Shown: in pieces, positions 44,541 to 53,386 of the stretch | How the letters are laid out: the number at the start of each line of letters is the position of its first letter | Numbering within the stretch: position 1 is the stretch's first letter | Origin: Gemmatimonadota bacterium | GTDB lineage: Bacteria; Gemmatimonadota; Gemmatimonadetes; Longimicrobiales; Gaopeijiaceae | Length of the DNA: 64,000 nt | Assembly (NCBI GenBank): GCA_029262115.1 | Contig: JAJCZZ010000063.1 | Coordinates: 1-64,000 of the forward strand | Reading direction: 5' to 3' | Made by a program: the position numbers and the translations under genes | Notes under the pieces: generated by a model | Database searches by the model: none | The model's input: only the letters and a program-made list of their open reading frames with translations | Told to the model about the DNA's origin: nothing

Positions 44541-45660
44541 CGGAGTCGCCCGGCCCACGCTCGCCCGAGCGGTCCGTCTTCGGGCCTGAGCCCTCGGGGA
44601 GTGCTCGATGCGCCACTGCGGACCCCCGCGGCACCATCGCTCTTCGCCACGCCTGGTCGAGCCCGAGGACCGCGAGGATGACGAGTGCCTCGACCGCCAC
44701 CACCCACACGGCCGGCACGCCCGCCGAGCGTTGCATGGCCCCGGCCCCGGCCTGGAGCGCACCGAAGAAGGTGCCAGTGACCAGGACCCCGATCGGATTC
44801 AATCCCGCCAGGAGGGCGACCGCGATGGCCGTGTATCCCCATCCGGGCGACAGATTTTCGTACAGGGCGAAGGTCACTCCCGAGACTTCCACACCTCCTG
44901 CCAACCCGGCCAGAGCACCAGACGCGAGGAAGGTCGCACCGACGACCTTCCTGGAGCGGATGCGCCCGGCCACTTCCGCGACCTCCACCGAGCCGCCGAC
45001 CGCGCGTACGGCAAAGCCCGCTCGGCTCCATCTCAGGAAGGCCCATAGACCGAGGCAGAGCAGCACGGCGAGAAGGAAGCCCCCATGGAGGCGGGAGCCG
45101 TCCACGAGGAGAGGCAGGCGCGCCGCGGGTCCCACGGCATCGGTCTGTGGGAAAACTCCGCGTGACTCCTGCAGCGGACCCCGCACCATGAACGACGCCG
45201 CATGGATCGCCACGAAATTCATGAGAATCGTGGTGATCACCTCTCCGACACCGAGCTTCAACTTCATCATGGCCGGCACCAGCGCCCACGTGGCGCCAGC
45301 CAGGAGTGACGCTCCCAGGACGGCGGGAAGCAACGCCCACGCCGGGAGCCACGATGCCGTGAGCCCGACCCACACTCCGGCGATGGCGCCGGCGTACAGT
45401 TGGCCCTCCGCACCGATGTTCCACACGCCCGCCCGAAACGCGAGCGCGACCGCCAGGCCGGTGAGAATCAGCGGCACAGCACGAACGAGAGTCACCGACA
45501 GGAATGCGTCACGGCTACCGAAGGCCCCGCGTACCAAAGCGGACAGTGCCGCGTGCGGATCGTATCCGCCGAGCACCAGCCCCAGCGCCAGGAGCACAGC
45601 GGTCAGTACGAGTGCCCCAGCGGCCACGTACAGCGGGGCCAGCCGCCGACGATCAGGCAC
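44533..45660 (-). CDS. BMP-type ABC transporter permease 1 (nucleoside type)
   Basis: About 375 residues. Membrane helices throughout; FRAGVWNIGAEGQLYAGAIA, KLGVGEVITTILMNFVA, WSRAGFAVRAVGGSVEVAEV and SPGWGYTAIAVALLAGLNP are characteristic of the YufP-like permease of nucleoside ABC systems. The start is set at GTG 45660, giving an 8-base overlap with the ATPase; a GTG at 45690 would give 10 more residues and 38 bases of overlap, and is also possible. The last ~45 residues are hydrophilic and Pro/Gly-rich. Confidence 0.85.
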   Translation of the reverse strand: MPDRRRLAPLYVAAGALVLTAVLLALGLVLGGYDPHAALSALVRGAFGSRDAFLSVTLVRAVPLILTGLAVALAFRAGVWNIGAEGQLYAGAIAGVWVGLTASWLPAWALLPAVLGASLLAGATWALVPAMMKLKLGVGEVITTILMNFVAIHAASFMVRGPLQESRGVFPQTDAVGPAARLPLLVDGSRLHGGFLLAVLLCLGLWAFLRWSRAGFAVRAVGGSVEVAEVAGRIRSRKVVGATFLASGALAGLAGGVEVSGVTFALYENLSPGWGYTAIAVALLAGLNPIGVLVTGTFFGALQAGAGAMQRSAGVPAVWVVAVEALVILAVLGLDQAWRRAMVPRGSAVAHRALPEGSGPKTDRSGERGPGDSDV

Positions 45661-47173
45661 TGGATCCGCCCACCATGAGGGTGCCGACACCCTCTCGCGT
45701 GTGAAGATCGGGAGCGACCGGCGACAACCGGCCCCGTGAGATCACCAGGATCCTCGTCGCCAGCGCCAGAATCTCGTCGAGGTCGGTGGAGATCAGGACC
45801 ATCCCCGGCCGGGTCGCGGCGTCTCCTTCGAGCACGCGAGCCCGAATCGACGCATGGACGAACGCGGCGGACATCACATCCAGACCACGGGTTGGGTTCT
45901 CGGCCACGAGGAGGTCTCGCGCGACCCGGAGTTCGCGCGCGACCACGAGGCGCTGTTGGTTTCCGCCCGACAGGCTGCGCGCCGGCACCGACGCCCCGGA
46001 CGCCCGGACGTCGTACTCTCGAATGAGATCCCGAGCGGCACTTCGGATCGCTCCCCACCGAAGGATGGGGCCGGTGCGAAACGCGGAAGATCGTTGAAGC
46101 GTGAGGGCCGCGTTCTCGACCAGCGAGAAGTCCGCGATCAGCCCCTGGCCGATCCGGTCCTGGGGGATGAAGGCGACCTCGTCCGGCAGGTGGGCAACGC
46201 CCGCGTCCGGGCGTCGGCGGCCCGCAAGGATCAGAGCAAGTTCCCGTTGACCGTTTCCCCCGACCCCGGCGATTCCCACCAACTCACCACGTCGGACCTC
46301 CAGTCCCACGCCCCGGAGGAATAGGCCTCCTGCCTCGTCCCGGGTCGAGACATCGACGAGCGACGCCACCACCTCGCTGGGGACGGCGTCCCCCGAAGTG
46401 CGCACGGGCTGGACCACTTTCCGGGTGATACCCGGCCGCGCTGCGCCTTCGTCGCCCCCGATCATCGCACGCGTGAGCGAGACAGCGTCCACCTCCGCCC
46501 GGGAGCCCTTCAGGACCGTGCGCCCCTCCCGCAGCACCGTGAAGTCCTGCGCGACAGCCAGCACCTCGTCGAGTTTGTGCGCGACCAGGGCAACCGACGT
46601 CCCGCTCGACGCCAGATCTCGGAGCAGGTCGAACAAGCGCTCGACTTCGGACGGGGCGAGGACCGCCGTCGGCTCGTCGAGGACGAGGATCTTCGGGTCA
46701 CGCAGCAGCGCCTTCAGGATTTCCACCCTCTGGCGCTCACCGACACCCAAGGACGAGACCGGGGCGTCCAGCGTCACCGAAAGGCCGGTTCGCTCCGACA
46801 AGGCCTGGACGCGCTCTCGAACACGGCGAAGGTCGAGGCGCCCCACGCGCGATCCGCCTCGTCGCCCCAGGGAGAGGTTCTCGAGCACGGTGAACGTCGG
46901 AACCAGCGCGAAGTGCTGATGGACCAGTCCGACGCCCCGGGTCCACGCGTCTCCTGGCGACCCGAGGCGCACGGCCGCCCCCTCGATCTCGATCGTGCCC
47001 GAGTCCGGAGCAATGAGGCCGCCCAGGATGCCGAGCAGCGTGCTCTTTCCTGCTCCATTCTCGCCGAGAACGCCGTGGATGCGCCCTGCCTCGAGCGTGA
47101 GATCGGCGCCCGCGAGCGCCCGCACCGACCCGAACCACTTCTCCACGCCGACGAGGCGCGCGCACGCCGGCAT
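45653..47173 (-). CDS. BMP-type ABC transporter ATP-binding protein (two ATPase domains)
   Basis: 506 residues with two ABC domains, as in YufO/NupO/RbsA-like proteins. First: Walker A GENGAGKST, Walker B KILVLDEPTAVL. Second (~250-500): a degenerate Walker A (GVGGNGQRE), signature LSGGNQQRL and Walker B (DLLVAENPTRGLDV). In this family the second site is usually weak in hydrolysis. It drives uptake through the two permeases. The ATG at 47173 overlaps the binding-protein stop (TGATG). The frame is open further upstream as a shadow. Confidence 0.9.
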   Translation of the reverse strand: MPACARLVGVEKWFGSVRALAGADLTLEAGRIHGVLGENGAGKSTLLGILGGLIAPDSGTIEIEGAAVRLGSPGDAWTRGVGLVHQHFALVPTFTVLENLSLGRRGGSRVGRLDLRRVRERVQALSERTGLSVTLDAPVSSLGVGERQRVEILKALLRDPKILVLDEPTAVLAPSEVERLFDLLRDLASSGTSVALVAHKLDEVLAVAQDFTVLREGRTVLKGSRAEVDAVSLTRAMIGGDEGAARPGITRKVVQPVRTSGDAVPSEVVASLVDVSTRDEAGGLFLRGVGLEVRRGELVGIAGVGGNGQRELALILAGRRRPDAGVAHLPDEVAFIPQDRIGQGLIADFSLVENAALTLQRSSAFRTGPILRWGAIRSAARDLIREYDVRASGASVPARSLSGGNQQRLVVARELRVARDLLVAENPTRGLDVMSAAFVHASIRARVLEGDAATRPGMVLISTDLDEILALATRILVISRGRLSPVAPDLHTREGVGTLMVGGSSA

Positions 47174-48201
47174 CAGTTCACCGACTCGCCCTCGACAAAG
47201 GGAACCCGAGGCACGTTGCGCGTCCCGGCGCGGATCTCGGCCGATGCCGTGGTCAACCGCTGCAGGAGTTCCGGTGGCAACCTCCTTCGGACTGCGGGAT
47301 TCACCACGAACTCGATGACGCCGTCGCCGCTGCCGGGGTAGAGCGGAGCTCCACGCAGCCCCCCCGTCTCCCATGCACGTGCCGCCTCCAGGAAGGCTTG
47401 CGGGATCTTGATCACCGCGCTGCCGAGGGTGACCTCGGCCGCGATGTTGTTCTGATCCCGGTTCATTCCGATGGCCCACGCCCGATCGCCGGCCTCGACC
47501 GCCTCCCGAACGGCCTGGAAGACGCCGAAGGACGCCGCATCCGTGTTGTGGATCAAGACGTCCGCGCCCCGCCGGAGTTGTGCGACCGCAGCCTCTTTCG
47601 CGGCCCCGACATCATCCCAGTTGCCGATGAAAGCCTCAAGGACCTCGATGTCGGGGTCGATGGCCCAGGCGCCCGCCTCAAACGCCCGGAAGGTGCCCTG
47701 AGCCGGGGGAATCTCCACGCCACCAACCATGCCGACAATGCCACTCTCCGACATACCGCCCGCCATCATCCCCGCCAGATAGCTCGCCTCTTCCAGCCGG
47801 AAGATGAGAGGCACGAGGTTGTCGCGAACCCGCCCACCGCCGCTCACAACGATCGTCATGTCCGGGAACTGCTCGGCCGCTCGCTCCGCCGCGTCCTGAT
47901 ACTCGAAGCCGTGCGCGAACACGAGGTCGTACCCATCGGTCCCGTAGGCCCGGAACGCCTCGTCGAACTCGGCCGGCGTCCTCGTCTGCTGATGGCTGAC
48001 CCGTGCCCGCATCGAGTCACGCACCATCATCAGACCGTCGTACGCCCCTGCATACCAGCCCGCGTCCGAGACCGGACCGGACGTGAGGAGGGCGACCCTG
48101 AACTCGTCATCGCCTCCTCGCGAACCGCCGCCATCACCACCACAGCCCGTGACAGCGACCCATGCCGACGTCGCGGCAAGCAACCTCACAATTCGATTCA
48201 C
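47173..48201 (-). CDS. BMP-family substrate-binding lipoprotein
   Basis: 342 residues. Lipoprotein signal (SAWVAVTGCGGD), then a BMP/Med domain: FRVALLTSGPVSDAGWYAGA, GYDLVFAHGFEYQDAAERAA, AGMMAGGMSESGIVGMVGGV, and HNTDAASFGVFQAV. Family members bind purine nucleosides such as adenosine or guanosine and hand them to the ABC transporter. The start is GTG at 48201 since AGGAGG lies six bases upstream; the ATG at 48207 abuts the AGGAGG. It leads the operon with ATPase, two permeases, PIG-L enzyme and binding lipoprotein. The exported adenosine-deaminase-like protein at 54911 fits nucleoside scavenging. Confidence 0.85.
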   Translation of the reverse strand: MNRIVRLLAATSAWVAVTGCGGDGGGSRGGDDEFRVALLTSGPVSDAGWYAGAYDGLMMVRDSMRARVSHQQTRTPAEFDEAFRAYGTDGYDLVFAHGFEYQDAAERAAEQFPDMTIVVSGGGRVRDNLVPLIFRLEEASYLAGMMAGGMSESGIVGMVGGVEIPPAQGTFRAFEAGAWAIDPDIEVLEAFIGNWDDVGAAKEAAVAQLRRGADVLIHNTDAASFGVFQAVREAVEAGDRAWAIGMNRDQNNIAAEVTLGSAVIKIPQAFLEAARAWETGGLRGAPLYPGSGDGVIEFVVNPAVRRRLPPELLQRLTTASAEIRAGTRNVPRVPFVEGESVN

Positions 48202-48379
48202 GTACATCCTCCTCGCGGGTCCGTAGCCGGATCGACGACGGCAGACGGGAAATCTATCCTGAGAACTGGTCGGGGGGCACGGTGGTGCCCCATCGCCTTG
48301 ATTTTCAACCATGCGCCCGGCATATGGAGTGGTCCACGCGACCGCATCCGGCCGCGTGCCTCCTCTAGATGGCAACCCC

Positions 48380-49756
48380 ATGGCAATGCAACCCACTGAA
48401 GGGCGTGGTGCCTGGAGCGGTAAACTCGGCTTCGTACTGGCCGCGGCCGGCTCCGCGATCGGTCTCGGCAACATCTGGCGCTTCCCGTACATGGCCTCGG
48501 AAGGCGGCGGAGGCGCTTTCGTGTTCGTGTACCTGCTGTGCGTCATGGGGATTGGCGTTCCGGTGCTCTTTGCCGAGTTGGCCATCGGCCGCGCGACCGA
48601 GAGAAATCCGGTCGGGGCGTTCAAGAAGCTGGCGCCCGGAACCATGTGGCCGGCCCTTGGCGGCATGGGCGTGGCCGCCGGATTCGGTATTTTGGCGTTC
48701 TACAGCGTCATCGCGGGTTGGACCGTCGGCTACCTGTGGATGGCCCTGACGGGAGCATTCGGGCCCGGCGTCGACGCCGCCGCGAGCGGAGCGCTGTTCG
48801 GCAGCTTCATCGGGAGCCCCGGTCCCGCCATCGGCCTGAGCGCCCTGTTCCTGATCATCACCGCCGTAGTGGTACGAGGCGGAATCTCTGGCGGAATCGA
48901 GAAGGCCTCGAAGATCCTGATGCCGGTGCTACTCGGCGTGCTCATTATCCTGCTCATCCGCGCGGTGACGCTACCCGGGGGCATGGATGGCGTGAACTAC
49001 CTGCTGCGGCCCCAGCTTTCGGAGCTGACGCCGCAGGTTGTCGTGCTCGCCCTGGGGCAGGCCCTCTTTTCGATGTCGCTGGGAATGGGGGCCATGATCA
49101 CCTACGGCTCGTACTTCCCAAAGGACATCAGCTTGCCCTTCGCCGGCACCGCGGTGGCGCTGGCCGACATGTGCATCGCGCTGCTGGCCGGCCTGATCAT
49201 CTTTCCGGCCTTGTTTTCCGCGGGGATGGATCCGCAGGGCGGCCCGGGCCTGGTCTTCGTCGTCCTCCCGACGGTCTTCGCGCAGATGCCGCTGGGGGGC
49301 TTCTTCGCCATCCTGTTCTTCGCCAGTCTGTCGATTGCCGCGCTGACCTCGACGATTTCGCTCATGGAGGTCGTAGTCGCCTACTTGGTGGACGAACGGG
49401 GATGGGCGCGGAAGAAGGCCGCGACCATCATTGCCCTCGCGTGCTTCGTGTTGGCCGTGCCGTCGGCCCTGTCCCAAGGCGCGGTTGGCTGGCTCTCCTC
49501 GATGCCCGTGTTCAACCAGAGCTTCCTCGATGTGCAGAACATTTTGTGGGGTAACTACGGTCTCAGCATCGGGGCGATCCTCATCACGCTCTTCGTCGGC
49601 TTCAAGTGGGGCACCCCGAAGATGCTGGAGTGGATCGAACTGGGCGGGAATCGGCTCCCGGGCCGGGAGTTCTTCGCCTTCATGGTGAAGTACGTCTGCC
49701 CGTTGGCCATCGCGGTGGTCTTGGTCTTCATTGCCGTCACGGGGCAGTACTTCTAG
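48380..49756 (+). CDS. Sodium-dependent transporter (NSS/SLC6 family)
   Basis: 458 residues, about 11-12 membrane helices. The first helix has the NSS signature AAGSAIGLGNIWRFPYMASE with GGGGAF after it; LNSV-like later segments include FFASLSIAALTSTISLMEV, the sodium/substrate region of helix 8. Members import amino acids or related compounds with sodium. The ATG at 48380 is chosen; a second at 48386 and an upstream one at 48311 are in frame, and none has a clear ribosome site. Divergent from the BMP operon. Confidence 0.85.
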   Translation: MAMQPTEGRGAWSGKLGFVLAAAGSAIGLGNIWRFPYMASEGGGGAFVFVYLLCVMGIGVPVLFAELAIGRATERNPVGAFKKLAPGTMWPALGGMGVAAGFGILAFYSVIAGWTVGYLWMALTGAFGPGVDAAASGALFGSFIGSPGPAIGLSALFLIITAVVVRGGISGGIEKASKILMPVLLGVLIILLIRAVTLPGGMDGVNYLLRPQLSELTPQVVVLALGQALFSMSLGMGAMITYGSYFPKDISLPFAGTAVALADMCIALLAGLIIFPALFSAGMDPQGGPGLVFVVLPTVFAQMPLGGFFAILFFASLSIAALTSTISLMEVVVAYLVDERGWARKKAATIIALACFVLAVPSALSQGAVGWLSSMPVFNQSFLDVQNILWGNYGLSIGAILITLFVGFKWGTPKMLEWIELGGNRLPGREFFAFMVKYVCPLAIAVVLVFIAVTGQYF

Positions 49757-49793
49757 GCGGCCGCAGCTAAACGCCCGCTGACGGCTTGTCGCT

Positions 49794-50309
49794 TTGGAAT
49801 TCACGAGCCACCGTCGCTCGTCCTACGGGGCGGTGGCGGTGGCGCTCGGTCTCGCCACGCTCGCCGAAGTGGCAGCCGTCCACCTTTTGCTGTCGCGGTG
49901 GAGCGTGACGGCCGCGTGGGTCGCCACCGTCGCCGGGTTGGCGAGCCTCACATGGATCATGCGTGACTACCGGTCGGTGCGGGGAACCCCGCACCGGGTC
50001 TTGGCCGACCAGGTCGAAATCCGCCGAGGCCTGTTGTGGCGCGCGGACATCCCCATGGAAAAGATCCGTGCCGTTCGGGTACCGACTTCTTCGGAACGCA
50101 GCGATGCGTCCGGGGCGGTCGACCTGCTGTTGTGGCTGCCCGCCGCTCCATGGGTGTTGTTGGAGATGGACGCCCCGATAACAGTGCGGGGTCTCGCGGG
50201 AATCAAGCGCCAGGTCAGAAGACTCGGTGTGAGCGTGGACGACCCTCCCGGCTTTGCGGCGGCCGTAACGGAGGCGCTGAAGCAAATCGAAGCCGCTCCT
50301 CCGACGTGA
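49794..50309 (+). CDS. Membrane protein with PH-like domain, unknown function
   Basis: About 171 residues. Two membrane helices (~12-31 and ~38-55), then a soluble domain (~60-170) whose HRVLADQVEIRRGLLWRADIP and KIRAVRV resemble bacterial PH (YdbT/YdbS-like) domains. Starts at TTG 49794 without a visible ribosome site, so the start is uncertain. It follows the NSS transporter by 37 bases and precedes the fused dehydratase by 24. Confidence 0.6.
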   Translation: MEFTSHRRSSYGAVAVALGLATLAEVAAVHLLLSRWSVTAAWVATVAGLASLTWIMRDYRSVRGTPHRVLADQVEIRRGLLWRADIPMEKIRAVRVPTSSERSDASGAVDLLLWLPAAPWVLLEMDAPITVRGLAGIKRQVRRLGVSVDDPPGFAAAVTEALKQIEAAPPT

Positions 50310-50333
50310 CCGACAACTCGAACTAGAGGCCCG

Positions 50334-52427
50334 ATGATCAAGGACCTGTTGGATCGCCCGATCGAGAAACGACCGGACACCCTCACGTTCGAGGGCCGGA
50401 TCCTCTATCTGGTCGACGACACGGAGCAGATGAAGGCCCAGCTCTACGAAGGGAAGAATCTGACCCTGACGCCGGAGCTGAAGGACCACCTGCGCGACCA
50501 GATCTCGACGGACGAGATCACGCCCGCGTACATCTGCTACTTCTACGACGAGGTCCTGGGCGACTTCCCCTATCTCGGCCTGCGCACGACCAACCGGAGG
50601 ACGGGTGAGACCGACTATCCCGTCGAGCGCAATGCGGTCCGCAACGGCGGGTTCGTCTGCTCGGTGGCCGGGAAACGCCGAGGCAAAGGCAGCAGTCGGG
50701 AGGCCAGCCCGTACGCCGAGCTGCACGCTGGCATCCGGGTCGTGGTGGCGGAGAGCATCGAGCGCATCTACAACGAGAACTGCCAGAACCTCGGGGTGCT
50801 GACCACCCACGACTTCGGGATGATCGAGCGGATCGAGGCGGGTGAGTCGATTCCCCTCGCGGAGTTCACCGAGGGCAAGGACGAGATCACCCGCCAGATC
50901 ATCGAATATGGTGGCCTGTTCGAGTTCAACGTCGCCCGCCTACAGAACAAGGTGACGTTGCCGGTCTCCGATAGCCTCGCGGAGGGAGCGGAGGCTACGC
51001 GCCCGATGACGCTGTCCGAGAAGATCTTCGCGCGGCACCTCGTCGTGAACGCCGCGGAGGGTCGGACCGGTGTGCCCTGGGTCGCGCCCGGCGAGGCGGG
51101 CTTCTTCCGCACCGACGTGCGCTTCAGCCATGAGTACGTCACCCCCATGGCCGCCATCTTCTTCGAGAGCAAGGTCGGGCCGCAGAGTCGGGTCGTGGAC
51201 CCGGAGTCGGTGCTCTTCTTCCGTGATCACCTGACGTTTCTCGGTAAGGTGATGAGCGAGGAGCGCATCGAGGACGGACTGCTCGATGTCGCCAACCAGC
51301 TCGAGGTCAAGCAGCGGGAGTTCAGCCAGAAGCAGGGCATCAAGCTGTACGGTGAGCAGATGGGCACCCGGCAGGGATCCGTGGCGATCTGCCATTCGAA
51401 GATCCTGGAGGAGTACGCGGAGCCCGGCATGCTGATCATCGGCTCCGACTCGCACACGCCGCATGCCGGAGCCGTCGGTGCGGTGGCCTTCGGAGTGGGG
51501 ACGACGGCCATCTTCAACTCCTGGATCACCAAGGACGTCCGCGTCCGGGTGCCGAAGTCGTTCAAAGTGGTCGTGACCGGAACGCCAGCCCCCAACGTCA
51601 CCGCCAAGGACTACATGCTGGAGATCCTCCGGCACCCCTACATTCGGGACGGCCACGCGATCGGGCAGATCATCGAGTACGCCGGCCCGTCCGTGGCGGC
51701 CTTGTCGGTCGATGAGCGGGCCACCATGACGAATATGGCGGCGGAGGTGGGGGCGTTCACCGGCATCATCGCCGCCGATCAGAAGTCGGTGGAGTTCATG
51801 GTGAACGAGCGGGGCATGGATCGGGCACGCGCTGAGGCGTTGATCCAGGGCATGCAGTCCGACCCCGGCGCCGAGTACGTGAAGGTCATCGACATCGACG
51901 CCTCGGTGATCCGCCCGATGGCCGCGCTTCCCAACGATCCGGGCAACGGCGTCTTCATCGACGAGCTTCAGGGAGAGCGGGTGCGTATCGACATCGCGTA
52001 CGCAGGCTCCTGCACCGCCGGCAAGAAGGACGACATGGACATGTACGCCCGTGTGCTGGCCGAGGCGGACGCGCAGGGCCTCCATGTGCACGCCGACGTC
52101 CGGTGCTATATCCAATGCGGATCCCTGGAGGTGCGGGAGTACTGCCGAAAGAAGGGCTACCTCGAGCTGTTCGAGCGCATGGGCGCCGAGTTCATCGAGC
52201 CGGGTTGCGGGGCTTGCATCAACGCGGGTCCGGGCGTCACGCAGTCGCCCGACGAGATCAGCATCTCCAGCCAGAACCGGAATTTCCCTGGCCGCTCCGG
52301 GCCCGGAAATCTCTATCTGGCATCGCCCTACTCCGTGGCAGCGAGCGCCGTCTGCGGCTACGTGACCCAATGGAGCCCGGGCGAAGCATTCGACATCGCC
52401 TCTGCCAGAAAGTTGAGCGTGGTGTAG
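50334..52427 (+). CDS. Aconitase-family dehydratase with fused LeuD-like and LeuC-like domains in swapped order
   Basis: 697 residues. N-terminal ~1-210 is the LeuD-type swivel domain (VRNGGFVCSVAGKRRG, GKGSSREASPYAELHAGIRV, with the catalytic Ser near 121). C-terminal ~225-697 is the LeuC-type part (IGSDSHTPHAGAVGAVAFGV, AYAGSCTAGKKDDMD, IEPGCGACINAG). The three Fe-S cluster Cys are 560, 625 and 628. IPM dehydratase usually has two subunits, and AcnA-type enzymes put the swivel last; here it is first, as in AcnB but without its HEAT domain. The substrate is unsure (isopropylmalate, homoaconitate, or another). No leuA or leuB is near. AGAGG precedes ATG. Confidence 0.85.
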   Translation: MIKDLLDRPIEKRPDTLTFEGRILYLVDDTEQMKAQLYEGKNLTLTPELKDHLRDQISTDEITPAYICYFYDEVLGDFPYLGLRTTNRRTGETDYPVERNAVRNGGFVCSVAGKRRGKGSSREASPYAELHAGIRVVVAESIERIYNENCQNLGVLTTHDFGMIERIEAGESIPLAEFTEGKDEITRQIIEYGGLFEFNVARLQNKVTLPVSDSLAEGAEATRPMTLSEKIFARHLVVNAAEGRTGVPWVAPGEAGFFRTDVRFSHEYVTPMAAIFFESKVGPQSRVVDPESVLFFRDHLTFLGKVMSEERIEDGLLDVANQLEVKQREFSQKQGIKLYGEQMGTRQGSVAICHSKILEEYAEPGMLIIGSDSHTPHAGAVGAVAFGVGTTAIFNSWITKDVRVRVPKSFKVVVTGTPAPNVTAKDYMLEILRHPYIRDGHAIGQIIEYAGPSVAALSVDERATMTNMAAEVGAFTGIIAADQKSVEFMVNERGMDRARAEALIQGMQSDPGAEYVKVIDIDASVIRPMAALPNDPGNGVFIDELQGERVRIDIAYAGSCTAGKKDDMDMYARVLAEADAQGLHVHADVRCYIQCGSLEVREYCRKKGYLELFERMGAEFIEPGCGACINAGPGVTQSPDEISISSQNRNFPGRSGPGNLYLASPYSVAASAVCGYVTQWSPGEAFDIASARKLSVV

Positions 52428-52447
52428 GTTCCGGGCGGTTGCACGCG

Positions 52448-52861
52448 GTGGGTCAGTTTCGCCGGTATCCCGCGGCGTACCTGCGGACCGAGACAGCCGA
52501 ATCGGACCTGACCTATTTCGTCGGCCACCAGATCGGCGTGATCCGTAAGAGCATCGAGGCGCTCGGCGACTACGTCGACGCGAAGGCGGCCGAAGCGAAG
52601 GAGACCGAGGAAGCACTTCGCACGCTTCCGAATCTGAACCACCGCCAGTTGAAGCTGCTCAGTCATGCGCTCCGTCATCCGGGCTTCGCATATACCGTGC
52701 GCTCCCACGAAATGAGTCACGGTGTCGTCACCAACACGGCACGCGCCGACCTCGCCGATTTGGCTGACCGCGGGTTGCTCGTCCGAACCCGCCGCGGTCG
52801 CAGGTTCGAGTTCATCGCGCCGAGGGACCTGCCCGATCGACTCGACCCAGGCTCGAAGTGA
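52448..52861 (+). pseudogene. C-terminal fragment of a Fic-family protein
   Basis: About 137 residues from GTG 52448. TETAESDLTYFVGHQIGVIR and the following helices match the region after the Fic core in Fic proteins, and residues ~65-130 form a winged helix (NHRQLKLLSHALRHPG, TARADLADLADRGLLV). The AMP-transfer motif HPFxxGNGR is absent, and upstream sequence is the dehydratase gene, so it looks like a truncated remnant, or a stand-alone winged-helix protein. No ribosome site is visible. Confidence 0.5.
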
Positions 52862-52913
52862 ACTCCTGGGGCGATTGTGCCCCCTCATACCCTCCGCGTA
52901 TCATCCTCATCAC

Positions 52914-52939
52914 GGGTCGATTCAAGGTTGAATCGACCC
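52914..52939. promoter_or_regulatory. 26-bp perfect dyad before the DoxX-like gene
   Basis: Twelve-base perfect arms (GGGTCGATTCAA and its complement) around a GG centre, 11 bases before the AGGAGG of the gene at 52962. The symmetry and position suit a repressor or activator site; a terminator of the preceding remnant is a less likely reading, since no T tract follows. Confidence 0.6.
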
Positions 52940-52961
52940 TTCACTCGTCCAGGAGGTTCTT

Positions 52962-53348
52962 TTGAACACGCTCCCGACCGTCGGCCGTTTCATGTACGCC
53001 CTTCCCCTTCTCGCCTTCGGGGCAATGCACTTCATGAACGCCGGAGCGCTGGCCGGAATGGTGCCGATCCCGGGCGGCGTGCTGTGGGTGTACGTCACCG
53101 GGTTGGCGCTCATCGCGGCGGCGATTGCCATCATGGCCCGCAAGAAGGCCGTGCTCGCGGCACAACTGCTGGGACTGATGCTGCTGAGCTTCGCCATCGG
53201 CGTGCACCTGATGGGTGTCATGAACGCGCCCGACCAGGCGGCCATGCAGTCGTCGATAAGCAGCATGCTCAAAGACCTCGCTCTGGCGGGAGCCGCCTGG
53301 TTCATGTCGGGCCATTTGGCGGAGAGTCCGGCGACGCCGACGGTCTGA
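52962..53348 (+). CDS. Small DoxX-like membrane protein
   Basis: 128 residues with four membrane helices (~6-25, 42-58, 63-84, 100-116). FMYALPLLAFGAMHFMNAGALAG resembles DoxX/DoxD-like proteins, whose roles are mostly unclear (some in redox or detoxification). Starts with TTG at 52962, with AGGAGG five bases upstream; this fixes the start. A perfect dyad sits before it. Confidence 0.75.
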   Translation: MNTLPTVGRFMYALPLLAFGAMHFMNAGALAGMVPIPGGVLWVYVTGLALIAAAIAIMARKKAVLAAQLLGLMLLSFAIGVHLMGVMNAPDQAAMQSSISSMLKDLALAGAAWFMSGHLAESPATPTV

Positions 53349-53386
53349 AGGCCGCACGGCACCTGAACTCGAGTCGGTTGACACCC

